From positions 12,085,395 through 12,149,394 of the forward strand of contig OZ022577.1 in NCBI GenBank assembly GCA_963669155.1: a DNA stretch of 64,000 bases, given 5' to 3'. Below, in pieces: positions 10,914 through 23,700 of this stretch (within the stretch, counting starts at the first letter, position 1; the number at the start of each line of letters is the position of its first letter). The notes under the pieces are model-generated. The model was not told the origin of the DNA. It made no database searches and saw only the letters and a program-made list of their open reading frames with translations. Made by a program: the position numbers and the translations under genes. Source of the stretch: Arbacia lixula. Lineage: Eukaryota; Echinodermata; Echinoidea; Arbacioida; Arbaciidae.

Positions 10914-13900
10914 GCAGCAGTGTACATAGTCTACCTTGTGTGTTGATTGTATAGGCATGCTTTATGTAGACATGTACATAATGTGCATGTTAGTGTGTGG
11001 CTTTGAAGTGCTTGCTGTATCAATTTGATTTTCAATCAACCATGTGTTATTACAATAACATATTTGCTGCCCTCTAGCAAGAGGAAACTGATAGCTTCAG
11101 TGTAGTTTCAGGTACTGTACACAAAAACAAAGCATAATGCTAAATGTACAAAAAGATATTTTCATCATGTAGTTGCCTAAGTTGTAAATTTGAATACTAG
11201 TTGTTTGAAAAGTGACAAACATTTTACTTACATAAGTGTATCTTTATAATTACATGTATAGATTTACATTGTAAAAATGAAAGGAAAGTTAAAATTCTAT
11301 AAGAAACCACTTGTAGGCTGCAGTCATATTTCATAAACTCTGTTCCAAACAAGTACACCCTGTATTAATAACAGAGCTTCATGTGCAATACCTCATGACT
11401 CACTTGTAAGGTGAAAGGATGTGTAAGTACGAGATTATATTTCCGTAGATGAACCACACAAAATTTGATATAGTATGTTAAATTCACTTTTCAGTTTCTA
11501 AATTTAGAGGAAAGTTTTTTTTATAAGTATACTTGTAAAGTTGTCATTGATTATGTTTGTTTGTTTGTTTTTGCTTTTTGTTTATTTTTTAAATTAAAAA
11601 TTGATATTTGGGCCAGCAAAAGGGATGCACCACCTTTCTGTTTGATTGAACCTACATTCACTGACTTAAAGCTGATTGATGTGTTCATTGTTTTTTGTGT
11701 GAAATTGTTGAACTAAAAAACAATTGTGGCATCAAAGCTGTGTTTCCTGTTTTGGTTGATGATGGTCAAGTGTCGTTTATTTGGGAGATGGAGGGAAATG
11801 TGCTGTTTCCTGTTTCTGTGGGATACACAGCAGGATGTAAACATGTACACTAGAGGTAAACTGTTTGTTGTTAAAGTCACCAACCATGTAACAAAGCCTT
11901 TTTGTTGTTGTATCAAGCTTTAACTTCACTTGTTCTGAAACCTACATCTACATGTAATTTTAATCACAATTTCAAAAACAAAGATAAGAAGTAGACATGT
12001 ATGTTCAGTGTGCCAATAATTAAAGAATTATGATCTGCCATGCTTTTGTTTAAAATATGAATGAGAAATTAAATGAGTGATGTTAAGTCGACATGTATAG
12101 TACACTTACATGTAAATAAAGACCTTCTACCACTTTCTTTACCGCACTATATGATGTTGTATTTACAGTCAGATTATAATCTCTCGCTGTTTTTTTTTTT
12201 TTTTTTTTTTTTTTTTTGGGGGGGGGGAGATATCTCTACCACACTAAAATGGTAAAGTGTTCTCACCAAGCCATGTACCGGTATTATGAGGTCTTATGAG
12301 GCATGAAAATATTTTATGTACAATACAGTACAAGTATCCCGAGTCTGTGTACATGTACACAGTAAAGTATGAAATTCATATACGTGTGTGTACACATGTG
12401 ATCCGATCCATTTTTCATGGGCCTGTACATGTCATGTGTAGTGTATGAATATGTAAACAAGTATGTGTGGGTAGAATAAGTTCATGACTGGAACTGGTGC
12501 ACTAATGACCACATCCTTGGTCTGTGACTCGTGTGCAACTTGTTAACGATTTGTTGGGGGTTGGTGGATTATCCTGACGCTGGTTCCCACTTTATGTTGT
12601 GGAGTGGTTGGGTAGTGGTCAGGATTTGGGAAGGACGATTGTTGGTCTCATTGGACTTGACTTGTCAGTGCAGTGTCTACTGTGTAAAGAAAAATCATTG
12701 GATTCTTGTATGCATACGTATTATACATTTTTTTTGAGAGATTATCCTGTTGTCGGCTTTGTGTGAATACGGAAGAGCACTTACTGTACGACGCAACATG
12801 GACATGGTTCGTTATCACGGGAGCTTAAGGAATTTTGTACTTCAGAGCCAATTCGCTGCAGCAACAGGATATTAGACTTGAGTGGAGGATTGTACAGCAA
12901 GTGAACTAGACTATATTTAGTACTTAAAATACTTTGGTTTTACTGGAAGAGCTTGATGTACTAAATGACACTTTGATGTGGATGTTTTATTGAAGAGGTG
13001 GTATAAAAGTGGACTCAGAGAGACGGGTTGATTTTCATATTAATGTGAATGACCCATAATGGTCTTTTAAGCTGTATGCTGGCTGTTAACCTAGATAGAG
13101 TTAGTGGTGACTTGTTGTGATTAGTGATGGTTGATTAATTAATATCTGCAGCAGAGTGCGACCTACTGACCTCTCTTGCTCCCATCATGATTGCCATACA
13201 GTGACATATCAATGCACTTACAGCATTAAATGAGTCTGGCATTTGGCTGTGCTTCACCTGTCATGCGTTTCTGCTGGTCGCAATAAAACAGAACCACTGA
13301 AATAGTTGAAGGCCGGCTGAAATTACAGGCTGCTCCAGGACTATCATGCTCATATTATGCCTCTGTGAGCAAAAACAGAGCCAGATATTATGAGTTAATT
13401 TGAGGGTGGTACACATGTATTGCGGATTTTCTCTTCCGATTCAGTGAGCACAAAAGCTCTCACAGCTGCGGACCGAGTGGAGGGGGGTGTGTGAAGTTCG
13501 TACCATCAGTTTGTTGCAGGCCTGCAGCTGTGGTACATTACAAAATTGTATTCATCATAGTGGTTGAGAGAGCATCAAGTCTTGATCCCACACCAGTTAT
13601 ATGGTACTTCTTTTCCATCGCTGTTTCCATGTTGCCACTGAAAACTAGGGAGAAATTTAATTTTAACTGTAGAGTGGATAATTCAATTTGGAAAATCTGT
13701 GGAAGGACTGGACTCATATGTGCTATCGACACTTTCCGTTGCCTAGCGAAGCGTTATGATTACGATGATGAAAAGGTCCTAATGAGCATGCTGGAGACAA
13801 TCCAAGTCGGCCTGTAAAAATCCTTGACTGGTATCCTCATTACTTGTTATATCGCCATCGATCAGAGAGCACACTACAAATTGGCAACACATGCGTCACG

Positions 13901-15600
13901 GGAAGAAGTCTGCAAGAGAAACAGAGAGAGATTGCTGGATTCATTTAATTTGTTTCATCGGAATCGTGCATCTCATGCTAATAATCATCCGTAATCAGAC
14001 TAGTCATTTGATGCAGCTGTGATGCGGCTCTGTCTTTCCAGAATGGTATGTATATCGATTAAAGTGTGCTCGCACTTTCTCAGCAGCTGTAAGTGGCTAG
14101 TATGCTGTGAATACATGCATGCAGAAATGTTTTCTTTATTGTACTGAAGAAATGTTATCATTTATCTACAAGTGTATGTTAATAAATAAATATGCTAATA
14201 AACATGCAGGTATGAGATCATATCTATTTATAGATATTCCTTTCTTCTATTGTTACATTTGCTCTAATGAAAACATATGTGCCAGTGTGAGAAATATGTA
14301 CTCTGTATGTCCTCCTGAGCTAGAATGAATGTTTTTGGTGCAGATTGTGGATATATATACACAACTGTGTGACTGTGCATAAATGTATCAATGGCATGGC
14401 AAGACTTAATCTCAAGCTATGGGCAGAGTGACGCACTGAAGCTCCTACCCGACCTGATCCAGTTCTGGCGATGTTCTGTGTTGGGCTGGCTGAGAGGCTG
14501 GGTCCTTCCTTTGTTGACATTCTATTGAGGGAGATTATTGTGGTGTGTCTGTGCCCTTGCTGAGTTATTGACTAGGCCGTCTGGCTGAGGGAAGGCCGGT
14601 GAACAAGGAGCGCTCTGCCAACCAGCCAGCCTGCAGGCCCAGCTTGCTGCACCCTTGCCTTTTTCTCTCCTTCTCTCCCTGACCACAGGGCACGGACTCC
14701 TTCTTTCTCTCCGTCTCCCTCAGTCTGCACTCATTGTTCTCAGGCATAGCAGAGTTAGGGCTCACATTGATGTACATGTATTGTGGGCTGACATTTTAGT
14801 AGATGATGTTTGCTGTGGTATGTATCAAAGGCTTGCTTCTCACACACATAATGTTACATTATAGTACTGTTTCTATATTACTCATACTGGCGTTGATCGT
14901 GAGCTGTTGTGACACTGCAATTCATTGATGCTTGAGATTGATCTTTCTTTGTTGATGTCCTGCAGGGAGAGTAGGCACCAGACTTCATTGTATGGTAAAC
15001 AAAGCCTGGTGGTCTGTAAATGCATGCATGTACATGTAACTGTTATAGGTATTAACAAGTCAATTGAGCTTGTGCCATCAGTAGAGCGTGCAACAATGTA
15101 CATGTACAGTGCTTGTACACAGCTACACCTGTATCCCTACATAAATATTTCTCTGTGCAATTTACCAATGTGCAACACATCAATACAGTGTTTATAAAAA
15201 TATCATTGATAGCATCATCCAATGGTCTTACTTTGAGATGATGCATTTATCAGCATGTGTTGATGTGATAGTGTTGGGACAGAACAAATTGCATGTTATT
15301 GTTTCAGTAGACTTTAACCCTATGTGTGCCACGTGTGCCTTTTTTCCACAAGTGATACACACAAATTCGATAGAGCAGCCATTTATATAGCACATGAGGG
15401 GTAAAGATGACAGCTGCAAAAATAATTGAATTGAAGCCCATGCAAAAATATACAAGTTCCAAATCTGTTGTATGAAAATTAGATGCTTCTACACAAATGG
15501 TATTTTTACTCTGAGAAAATTATTGAAAAATTTCCACAAATTCTCCATGCGATTTTGTACTGGTAAACTGTAGGCATCTATTTCTGTTGAATTTGATAAA
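10914..15600. other. no gene seen
   Basis: Mostly AT-rich single-copy sequence with a poly-T/poly-G run at about 12190-12228. A plus-strand frame of 108 codons at 13491-13817 has no recognisable family. The segments 13140-13480 and 14390-14720 are more GC-rich and non-repetitive and might be conserved non-coding or untranslated sequence of the downstream gene, but I cannot show that. Confidence 0.45.
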
Positions 15601-15607
15601 ATAAGTA

Positions 15608-15900
15608 CTTGAAGGAAGTATTTGTGAAGTAATATTGGCAGCAGATATCAATACTATACTTATCCTGAATGTAAGATATCAAATTATCTGATATAATGTG
15701 AAAAAGTAGTTTACTGCTTTATGAACTATCAAGTTTCATTGATCATATGATTGCTTGAAGGAAGTATTCGTGAAGTAATGTTATCAGCAGTTATCATTTA
15801 ACTATACTTATCCTAAATATAAGATATCAAATTATTATATCTGATCTAACATGAAACAGTAATGTACTGCTTTATGAAATATCAAGTTTCATTGATGACA
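15608..15900 (+). repeat. tandem duplication, two copies of about 147 bp
   Basis: CTTGAAGGAAGTATT to AAGTTTCATTGATCATATGA is repeated from about 15754 with some substitutions and a small insertion (TTATATCTGATC against TTATCTGATA). Confidence 0.85.
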
Positions 15901-17063
15901 GATATTGTTTCCATTGTAAATGTACTGGTACAATAAACCGACATCTATCTGTATGAGAATATGAAGTTTATGTAAAGTTGTAATGATGACGATTTGTTGA
16001 ACCAAGACAAGTAAGGTTAAGTACATTTCTGTAAGGTGCTTGTGTTTTATAGTTAAATCAAGGAGAGGAGATGGAAATGGTCAGGCAATATGACAAATTT
16101 TGACATATGTCATGTTCAAGACGCACCTCTTGATCCCCAGGGATGGAGCGTCATGGTTGCGTCATGTTCCCCAGAATTTTGATGCATAGGTCCTTAATGG
16201 ATGCAAAATGTCCATCACAAGACTGACCCATATGTGCGTCATAGTAAGTCATTTTGCAATGTTGCATCATTTTGTGTGTTGATGTAGGGACAGTGATTTT
16301 CCGTGATCATGGAAACGGCCTTTTGAAATGAAAAACGACGGAAAACATATTTTTCTTCAAAATACACAGAGCAGCAACATAAATCTCAACAAAATACAAA
16401 TATTAAATGGCTATAAAACACGATCTCACCTCGCTACAATCATGACAGTCAGACTTCACTCGACTCAATGACACTCAATTTGTTCTGCTCGTATAGATCC
16501 GATTAGAACAGATTCTAATGTGTTGTTGGTACAGTGGCAGATACAAATTTTGACCAGCGCGAAGTGTTATGATATCGCTACTCAATTCGTATTGACTTTC
16601 CTTGTAAACGGAAAGGTCAGGCCATATGACAAATTTGTACTTCGGGTGGAAATCTGTTACCATGTGAATGTAGGTGTTTACAGACTGGTATCAATCAGAT
16701 ATGATTACTTCTGTGTACAGTATGTTTGGGACTGACCTTTTGTGTCACCTTGCTATAGACACAGCCCCGGGCACGAAACTTAGACATTTGCCACAGCACC
16801 TAGTTGCCTTTCTATTAATATTCAATATCAAGTCTTCCTTGAACTGAACTTCAATTACCAACTCTTGCACTAGCCATAATCTATCTTTAAAGAATATAGA
16901 TTTTCTCCCCTCATTTTGCAATCAGCTGCTAAGCATTTTAAACTTCTGAAGGCCAGTTTGAAGTATAATTAGCCGGATCCAACCTTTCCCAAAATGACAA
17001 TGTATGCACAGTTGGGGATCAAGTCATTTTCATGACAAAGGTGACTTGTCAAATAACCCCCCC

Positions 17064-17096
<33 letters not shown>

Positions 17097-18230
17097 CATA
17101 CTGCACAATACTTGCAGGCTAGCTGAATTGTCATGATTAACACTTTGTTTACCACTGTTGTATTGCTTTTATTAAAGTTATGCCTCTAGTGCTAAAAGTG
17201 TTAATACTAAAACAAGGTTCTCATACAGATACATGTATTAATCTGCCATCATGCTGTTTATCTTTGAATCCAGTTCACAACCTCACACCTACAGACAAAG
17301 AACACTGTGCCTGCACATAGTTTCATACAAACTTTTCATTTGACAAGCGGTATTTGTTATTTGATCAAATATTTGAGACTGGGCGGCATTTGTGTACTCT
17401 TGGTGCAGTTCCCATAATATTGACTTTGAGATGTTGTAACTGTGTATGTCTTTTTTGGTTGCTTTTGAAATGTCAGAATGGTACATTCAAATGTAAGTGT
17501 GCACTCCTATTAAGCAATTTACAATGTATCAGAGGTACACAAATGATGCCTCTGTTCACCCTCACATAGAAAGTTCACATGCATGGTAAATTGGGAAGCA
17601 TATGTACTATTAATTGTGTAAACTATTGTAAGGTACATGTAGATCTGAGTCAGTGATTATGAGTACAATGTAGCTAAATTACTCAAGTACATGTATGATG
17701 GCTACATCATACTGCATACTGCAAATCTAGGTACGATTTATGTATGCTTTAAAATTCTCATGAAAATGTGTCTTATTGTGCCTACATGTACCTTTGAGCT
17801 GATAGCAGAAGTGTTTTATCATTTCATTCATGCTCCTGATAAATTCCATTTAATTCTTATAAAAACAATTCTGACCGATGGTTTATCAATCTCTTGTCCC
17901 ATGAATTTGTTCCCTTTGTTATTTCTGTCTGTGAAATGATGACTGTGTGATCTGCTCTACTGGGAGCTGTATCCGATGATCTTTGACCATCACAATTCAT
18001 CGCCTGATTTCAATTTTGGGAATATGCAGATGGTAGTGGTCTCATGCGCCCCATCCCTGTAACTAGGCAACCATATTAGGAATTGGTTATTTCATTGTGT
18101 ACTGATCAGGCATGTATAAGGGTACTTGTTTGTGGGGGATTCTTTGTTTCAAAGGAATTTCAAGTTGGGTTTGTGTGAGTCAGCTAGAGTGTGTGTGTGT
18201 ATGTGTGTGTGTGTGTGTATGTGTGTGTGT

Positions 18231-18263
<33 letters not shown>

Positions 18264-20290
18264 GAGAGAGAGGTGTGTGCGGAGGTGTGTGTGGAGGTGT
18301 GGAGAAGAGAGAGAGATAGAGAAAGAGGGGGGGGGGGAGGCATTTTGTTTCAAGGCAGCTTGAGGTTTTATCAGAGGTGTTTGTGCACATACATGTACTG
18401 TATGTACAGACAGACTTTACAAGTATTAAGCTGACATGTTCGTAAAGCACATGTCTTATTATCATGGGTAGATAACTTGTTTCAAACCCGAGGTTTGTTT
18501 GTTTGTTTGGCTTGTGATTAGCCATATCACCCACATGAACATTACTTTGTGGTTAGTGATGTACTTCTGGTAAATTACAGTTTATTTGGTCATTCTCCCA
18601 TCTTTACCTAAATGATGGCCATGATATGTGCATGACTCTTGGACAGGTGAAATCAAAAGTAGACAATTTCAGAGATAGCGCTTAAGATTTTCATTGTAAT
18701 TTAATCTATCTCCTTCCTTGATTCATTGTTATCTTCAAATTTGTCATTAGTCTGATAATTCTCGTAGAGTAGCCAAAATCTCTTTTCAAACACTTGACGT
18801 GAATACAGGTTTACATATTTGCATTTTGCAAGTTTGCAAATACATATTCCATTTAAACATGAACAGCCCTACAGAGGAGACACAGGGGTTCATTGCCATT
18901 GAGCCATTGAGCCATTGACAAGTAAAACGGAGCCCCCCAATGGGCAAAACAGACTATGAGGTGAAAACTTGATTTTCTCAAAACTACATACATGTAATAA
19001 TGCAAATTATTTCCCAATGTGTGTGTTTCATGTTGTTATAAATGTCTTTAATTTCTCCTGATGATAAAACATATGAAAGAGACACATCTGCCTTCTTGGC
19101 ACTATCTTATCATGTGCAAGAAGGACCTCGGTAAGATTTCATGAGTCCGGTGGTTTGACTAATGCAATTTGTATCATCAGGAAAAGATGTTGTACCATCA
19201 ATTCATGCATTAGAGGCTATTACAGGGCAACTGAATATAAATTGGCATCAATCTGTAAAGTACCAGACTACCAGGAAATCATCATGTAGAGATGTCTACA
19301 TGTGCATTGTTCCTGCATGATGTGTTGAGCTAAGGACACACTTATAAGCAAGCACATTGAAAGAGAAGATCAGCAATGAGGAATGTGGTGATATGAAGGA
19401 TGCTATTAAGCAAGTTGCATTTACGCATTGGCATTTGTACGTTGTTCAGTTCAGTTCAGCTCAAATGATGTGCGAGTTAGATCGGAGTTACACAGTTGAG
19501 GGGGGGGGAGGTGTCCTCCCCCACCCCCATCTCTGCAACACTCTAATTTCTGATAGTTACAAGAGCAGTGGTGCATTGTTTTGAATGATGCAGCATTATT
19601 TTGACAATACCAAGTATGACCATTCATATGTAAACATGTGTACTGTCAGCTGAGAGGGACCCTTTCCAATGAATGAAGTGTTAGTTTATAGGGATGGGCA
19701 CATTAATTAGCTGCACTTCCTTTATTTGTTGTGACAGTCGTGTCCCCATATCTATTTATACATCACGCTGGGACAGGGAATTGCTGCTGCAACACTTGTA
19801 TGATGACTGTGAGTGAGGGGATTTCTGTGAAATGACAAGTGCCCGGTTGCAGACAGGGTAGAAAAGAAATGAGAATGCAAAATGTGCAGCATATCCCTTA
19901 GGCTTTCTTTTTTTTTCTTCCATTCATTCACTGGCAGGAGCATGGTATCCTTGCTGTAGTTGCTGGGTGTGTTCCTAAAACAATATTTTCAAACAGCATA
20001 TTCTTTCTTTCTGTGCTCTGGGTTACCTTCAGATTCATTTGTCTGTTGGTCCCAGTCGGTGGTTGCTACATTTACCCAGCGACGGTAGCATATATAGTCT
20101 CTCACTACCAGACCAGGAAAATACCATTACTACACATATCATGCACCTCCATGTATGGTAGTGTTAGGGGTTAAAGAATGTATTTTATTGTCTTGTATTG
20201 AGCACTATAAAGCAGCATAAAGTATGAAGGAAGGTGAGCAGCATCATTGTTTTCATGTTCTTATCAAGATTCTTTTCTCTATCCATGCCA
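15901..20290. other. no gene seen; microsatellites
   Basis: Holds a (CA)n run at 17068-17095 and an imperfect (GT)n run at 18188-18263 followed by GA-rich sequence to about 18340. The rest is AT-rich. It is probably upstream region or 5' intron of the BTB/BACK gene. Confidence 0.5.
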
Positions 20291-20324
20291 GTCCGAGCAG
20301 CGAATCCCACATCTCGGTCACAGG

Positions 20325-20771
20325 ATGATGCCTGCCGCTGGAATGCCCGGAGCCCCTGGAGGTGGGGCCAACGCTGGTCCGGGTGGAGGAGCGGGCGGGG
20401 CCATGGGTGGAGGTGGTGGTGGCGCCGCCCAAGAAAGGGGAGCTCCAGGGGGTCCCACGGGCAACGAGATCCACCCACTGCAAGCCTTCTATCTAGCGGT
20501 CATCAGCCAGCCCCAGCCGCCCATCTCCATCTCGGCCAACCCAGAAGACGAGGACAAGGATGACAAGCTGCCACCGGGCGGGGTCGATTGCTATGGCAAT
20601 GAGCGCAAGGCGCTGGCAGACATGACCCGCTTCTACAACAACCCGCAGCTGAGCGATATTAAGCTGAAGGTGGGCTTTGAGGAGTTCAACGCACACAAGC
20701 TGGTGCTGGTCAGGTGGAGCGAGGTCTTTGAAAGAATGTTCAGCTCCGACTGGACCAACCCCAACCAAAAG
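20325..20771 (+). CDS. BTBD17-like coding exon 1
   Basis: An acceptor CCATGCCAG ends at 20291 after a pyrimidine-rich stretch, so the exon itself starts at 20292. The first ATGs are at 20325 and 20328, and the first was chosen. The exon ends in AACCAAAAG before GTGAAC. It encodes the Gly-rich N-terminus and the first half of the BTB domain. It is strikingly GC-rich against the flanks. Confidence 0.85.
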
Positions 20772-23700
20772 GTGAACCTCTTGCTTTCCATTTCTTCATT
20801 CTTTCCTTAATCCTTCCATTAGCAGGCCTTGAAATTCCCATTACTACACATCTTAATTCCAATGGCATTGAGAAAATTCAGCTACAAGCATAAACGAGTA
20901 TTTCCTCTGAATTCAGGCCCATCCACCTATTTCAGCCCTTTACTGGCCTTTTGTTAGTTGAGAGGCTGGTTTGAGTGATTTTCAGGCACATGACAAGAGG
21001 ATACTAATTGACATCCCTCTTTACAAATAGGCTGTCGTGAATGTTAACTTCCTCCTTTTCCATCACCTTTTTGTGCCTCCTGTCTCTCTTTAATCGTTGC
21101 TCTAAATGGAAAGGGGGAGGGAAGAGAGGGAAGGCACAGTGCAAGTAGGACATGTTTATTAACCTTCTTTCAAAAATCATGTTATCTCAAAATTCTCATT
21201 AATAGAATGTCACAATATAGCTAATAGCCATCCATTTTCTCCAACATATTCAGTTACTTGCACTTTGCTGGGGATAGAATTTGCACTGAATCTGCTTCAA
21301 GATCCGATCTATAATTTACCACTTACAATTAGACAGTCTTCATCAGTGAAGTATTCAGAGAAAGGCATTGAAAATATATCTTTGTAGCAACTTGTACTTT
21401 GTAATATTGCCTTCCTTTTTATGCCTCTGCCACAAAGTGGCCGGAGGCATTATGTTTTCAGGTTGTCCGTCCATCTGTCCTGAATCCGTTTAGGTAATAT
21501 CTTGAGAACCGTTAACCAGACTTGCTTCAAACTTGGTACATATGTGTATTGCATAAAACCAATTAAGGGTGTAAAAGTGGGGTCAAATCTGAGGTCAAAG
21601 GTCAATGAACTTTGTGAAAATTGCCCCAAATTGACCTTTTTCACATTAATTCCAAATCCAAGGATGCAATTCTCATTAAACATGGTACAAAGATGGATCA
21701 CTACTTAGGGGTAGATTGGTGACATTTTTGGTAAAATTACTTAAAGTCAGAGGTCAAAAGTCAATGATCTTTGTAAAAAATTGCCAAAAAATAACCTTTG
21801 TCACAGTAAATCTAAATCCAAGGATATGATTATCATTAAACATGGTAGTGATGGTACACAGATAGATCACTACTTGGGGATAGACTGGTGACATTTTTGG
21901 TAAAATTCCTGAAAGGTCAGAGATCAAAGGTTGATAACCTTTGCCACAATTGGCTAAAAACTGCCCCTAACTGTATATTTTTCACAATAAATCCAAATCC
22001 ATTCGCACATTTCCAACAAGATGAATATAAAAGTTAGATCACTACTGGTGACATTTTTGGTGAAATTGCTGAAAGGTCAGAGATCAAAGGTTGATAAACT
22101 TTGCCACAATTGGCTAAAAACTGCCCCTAACTGTATATTTTTCACAATAAATCCAAATCCATTCGCACATTTCCAACAAGATGAATATAAAAGTTAGATC
22201 ACTACTGGTGACATTTTTGGTGAAATTGCTGGAAGGTCAGAGGTCAAAGGTCAATGAACTTTGCAAAAATGTATATTTTTCACCATAAACCCAAATCCAA
22301 ATCCAATGATGCAATTCTAAGCAAACCTGGTACTGAGATGTATCACTTCATGGAGGTAGACTGGTGAAAGTTTGGGTAAAATTCCTGAAAGTTTAAAGGT
22401 CAAAGGTCAATGAACTTTACCACGGATTCGCTAAAAATTGCCCCTAATGTGATATTTTTCGCAATAAATCCAAATCCAATTATGCACCAACCAAACATTG
22501 TACAGAAATCAATCACTTTATGGAGATAGACTGATGGCATATTTGATAAAATCCCTAAAAGTTCAAAGCTCCAAAATCAATGAATTTTGCCAAAATTTGC
22601 TAATTTGAAAAAGCTTGATATAAGGATGGATGTAGAAAGACTAGTTTGATTGAAAGTCAAAGAGGTAAGAGGTCAAAGGTCAATGAACATTGCCAAACTT
22701 GGCTAAACATGGAAAAACAATGATATTTTCATTTCACATTGCCCACCAAACTACACATTTTCTGAGAATAAATCTAAATAGAGGTAGCAAAGAGGCAGAG
22801 GCATATTTATCGTCTGCGTGGCAGTCAAATTGCTCTTGTGCTTACTTCTATATATTTTTGATTATTTTAATTTAGTGATTTAGGACATAGTGGTACAAGC
22901 ATGCAATAATCATTAATACTGTATTCAGAAATGTGTAACATGTAAGTTGGGGATAAAAATGATGCACATCATTTTTAATGCATTGCTGATGGATTTTATC
23001 CAGGGCTGTTATTATCGTCAGTGGATGACGATCATTGGGAAGTTGATGCATTCCTCATCTGAATGACAATGACTGCATGGTCTGCGAGGCGAAACAGATT
23101 GCATTAGCAGTGGGGGTCCTGGCTCATTCTTGACAATCATGTGCAGTGCATGTATCATAGCCTGGCTTCAGCAATATGAGCCATTTCTAATCCACACCAC
23201 AATTTCAAAATGGGTCTGGCTGATGTAGCCTATTCTCTCCCTAGCTCTTCTCTGGCTGCACTGAATGCAGAAAAAAAGGAGAATTAGTCTTGTCAGTGTC
23301 AGTACCTGACCCAAAGTTGCAGTCCTTATGCTCTAAATGGAATGGGGGAGGGCAGAGAGAGAAGACACAGTACTATACAGTACATGTTTGTTTACCTTTT
23401 TTAAAGAATCTTGTTATCTCAAAATTATCATGAATAGAATGTCACAACACAGCTTCAACCATCCATTTTCTCTCACTTATTGTACTTGTGGAAGTTTGAA
23501 TTTGTTCAACAGTCTGGAAGCCATGATACATTTTTTTTAGTGTTTTTTCAACTTTATCTCATTCTGTACACAAACATGTACAATGCTGGGGCCATATTCA
23601 TGAAACCTTTCTAAGCCTAGCAAGTTGCTAAAGTGCATTCGACAAGTGCGTATATTTTTAGCAACAAGTTGAGGTTTTGGCGGGTTTTAATCTTTCCCTT

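Noticed and set aside
13491..13817. Plus-strand frame of 108 codons
   Set aside because: No domain motif and no codon bias like the real exons (GC-rich third positions); length alone is within chance for AT-rich DNA of this size.
18112..18534. Frames rich in Cys-Val or Thr-His
   Set aside because: They only translate the GT/CA microsatellite at 18188-18263.
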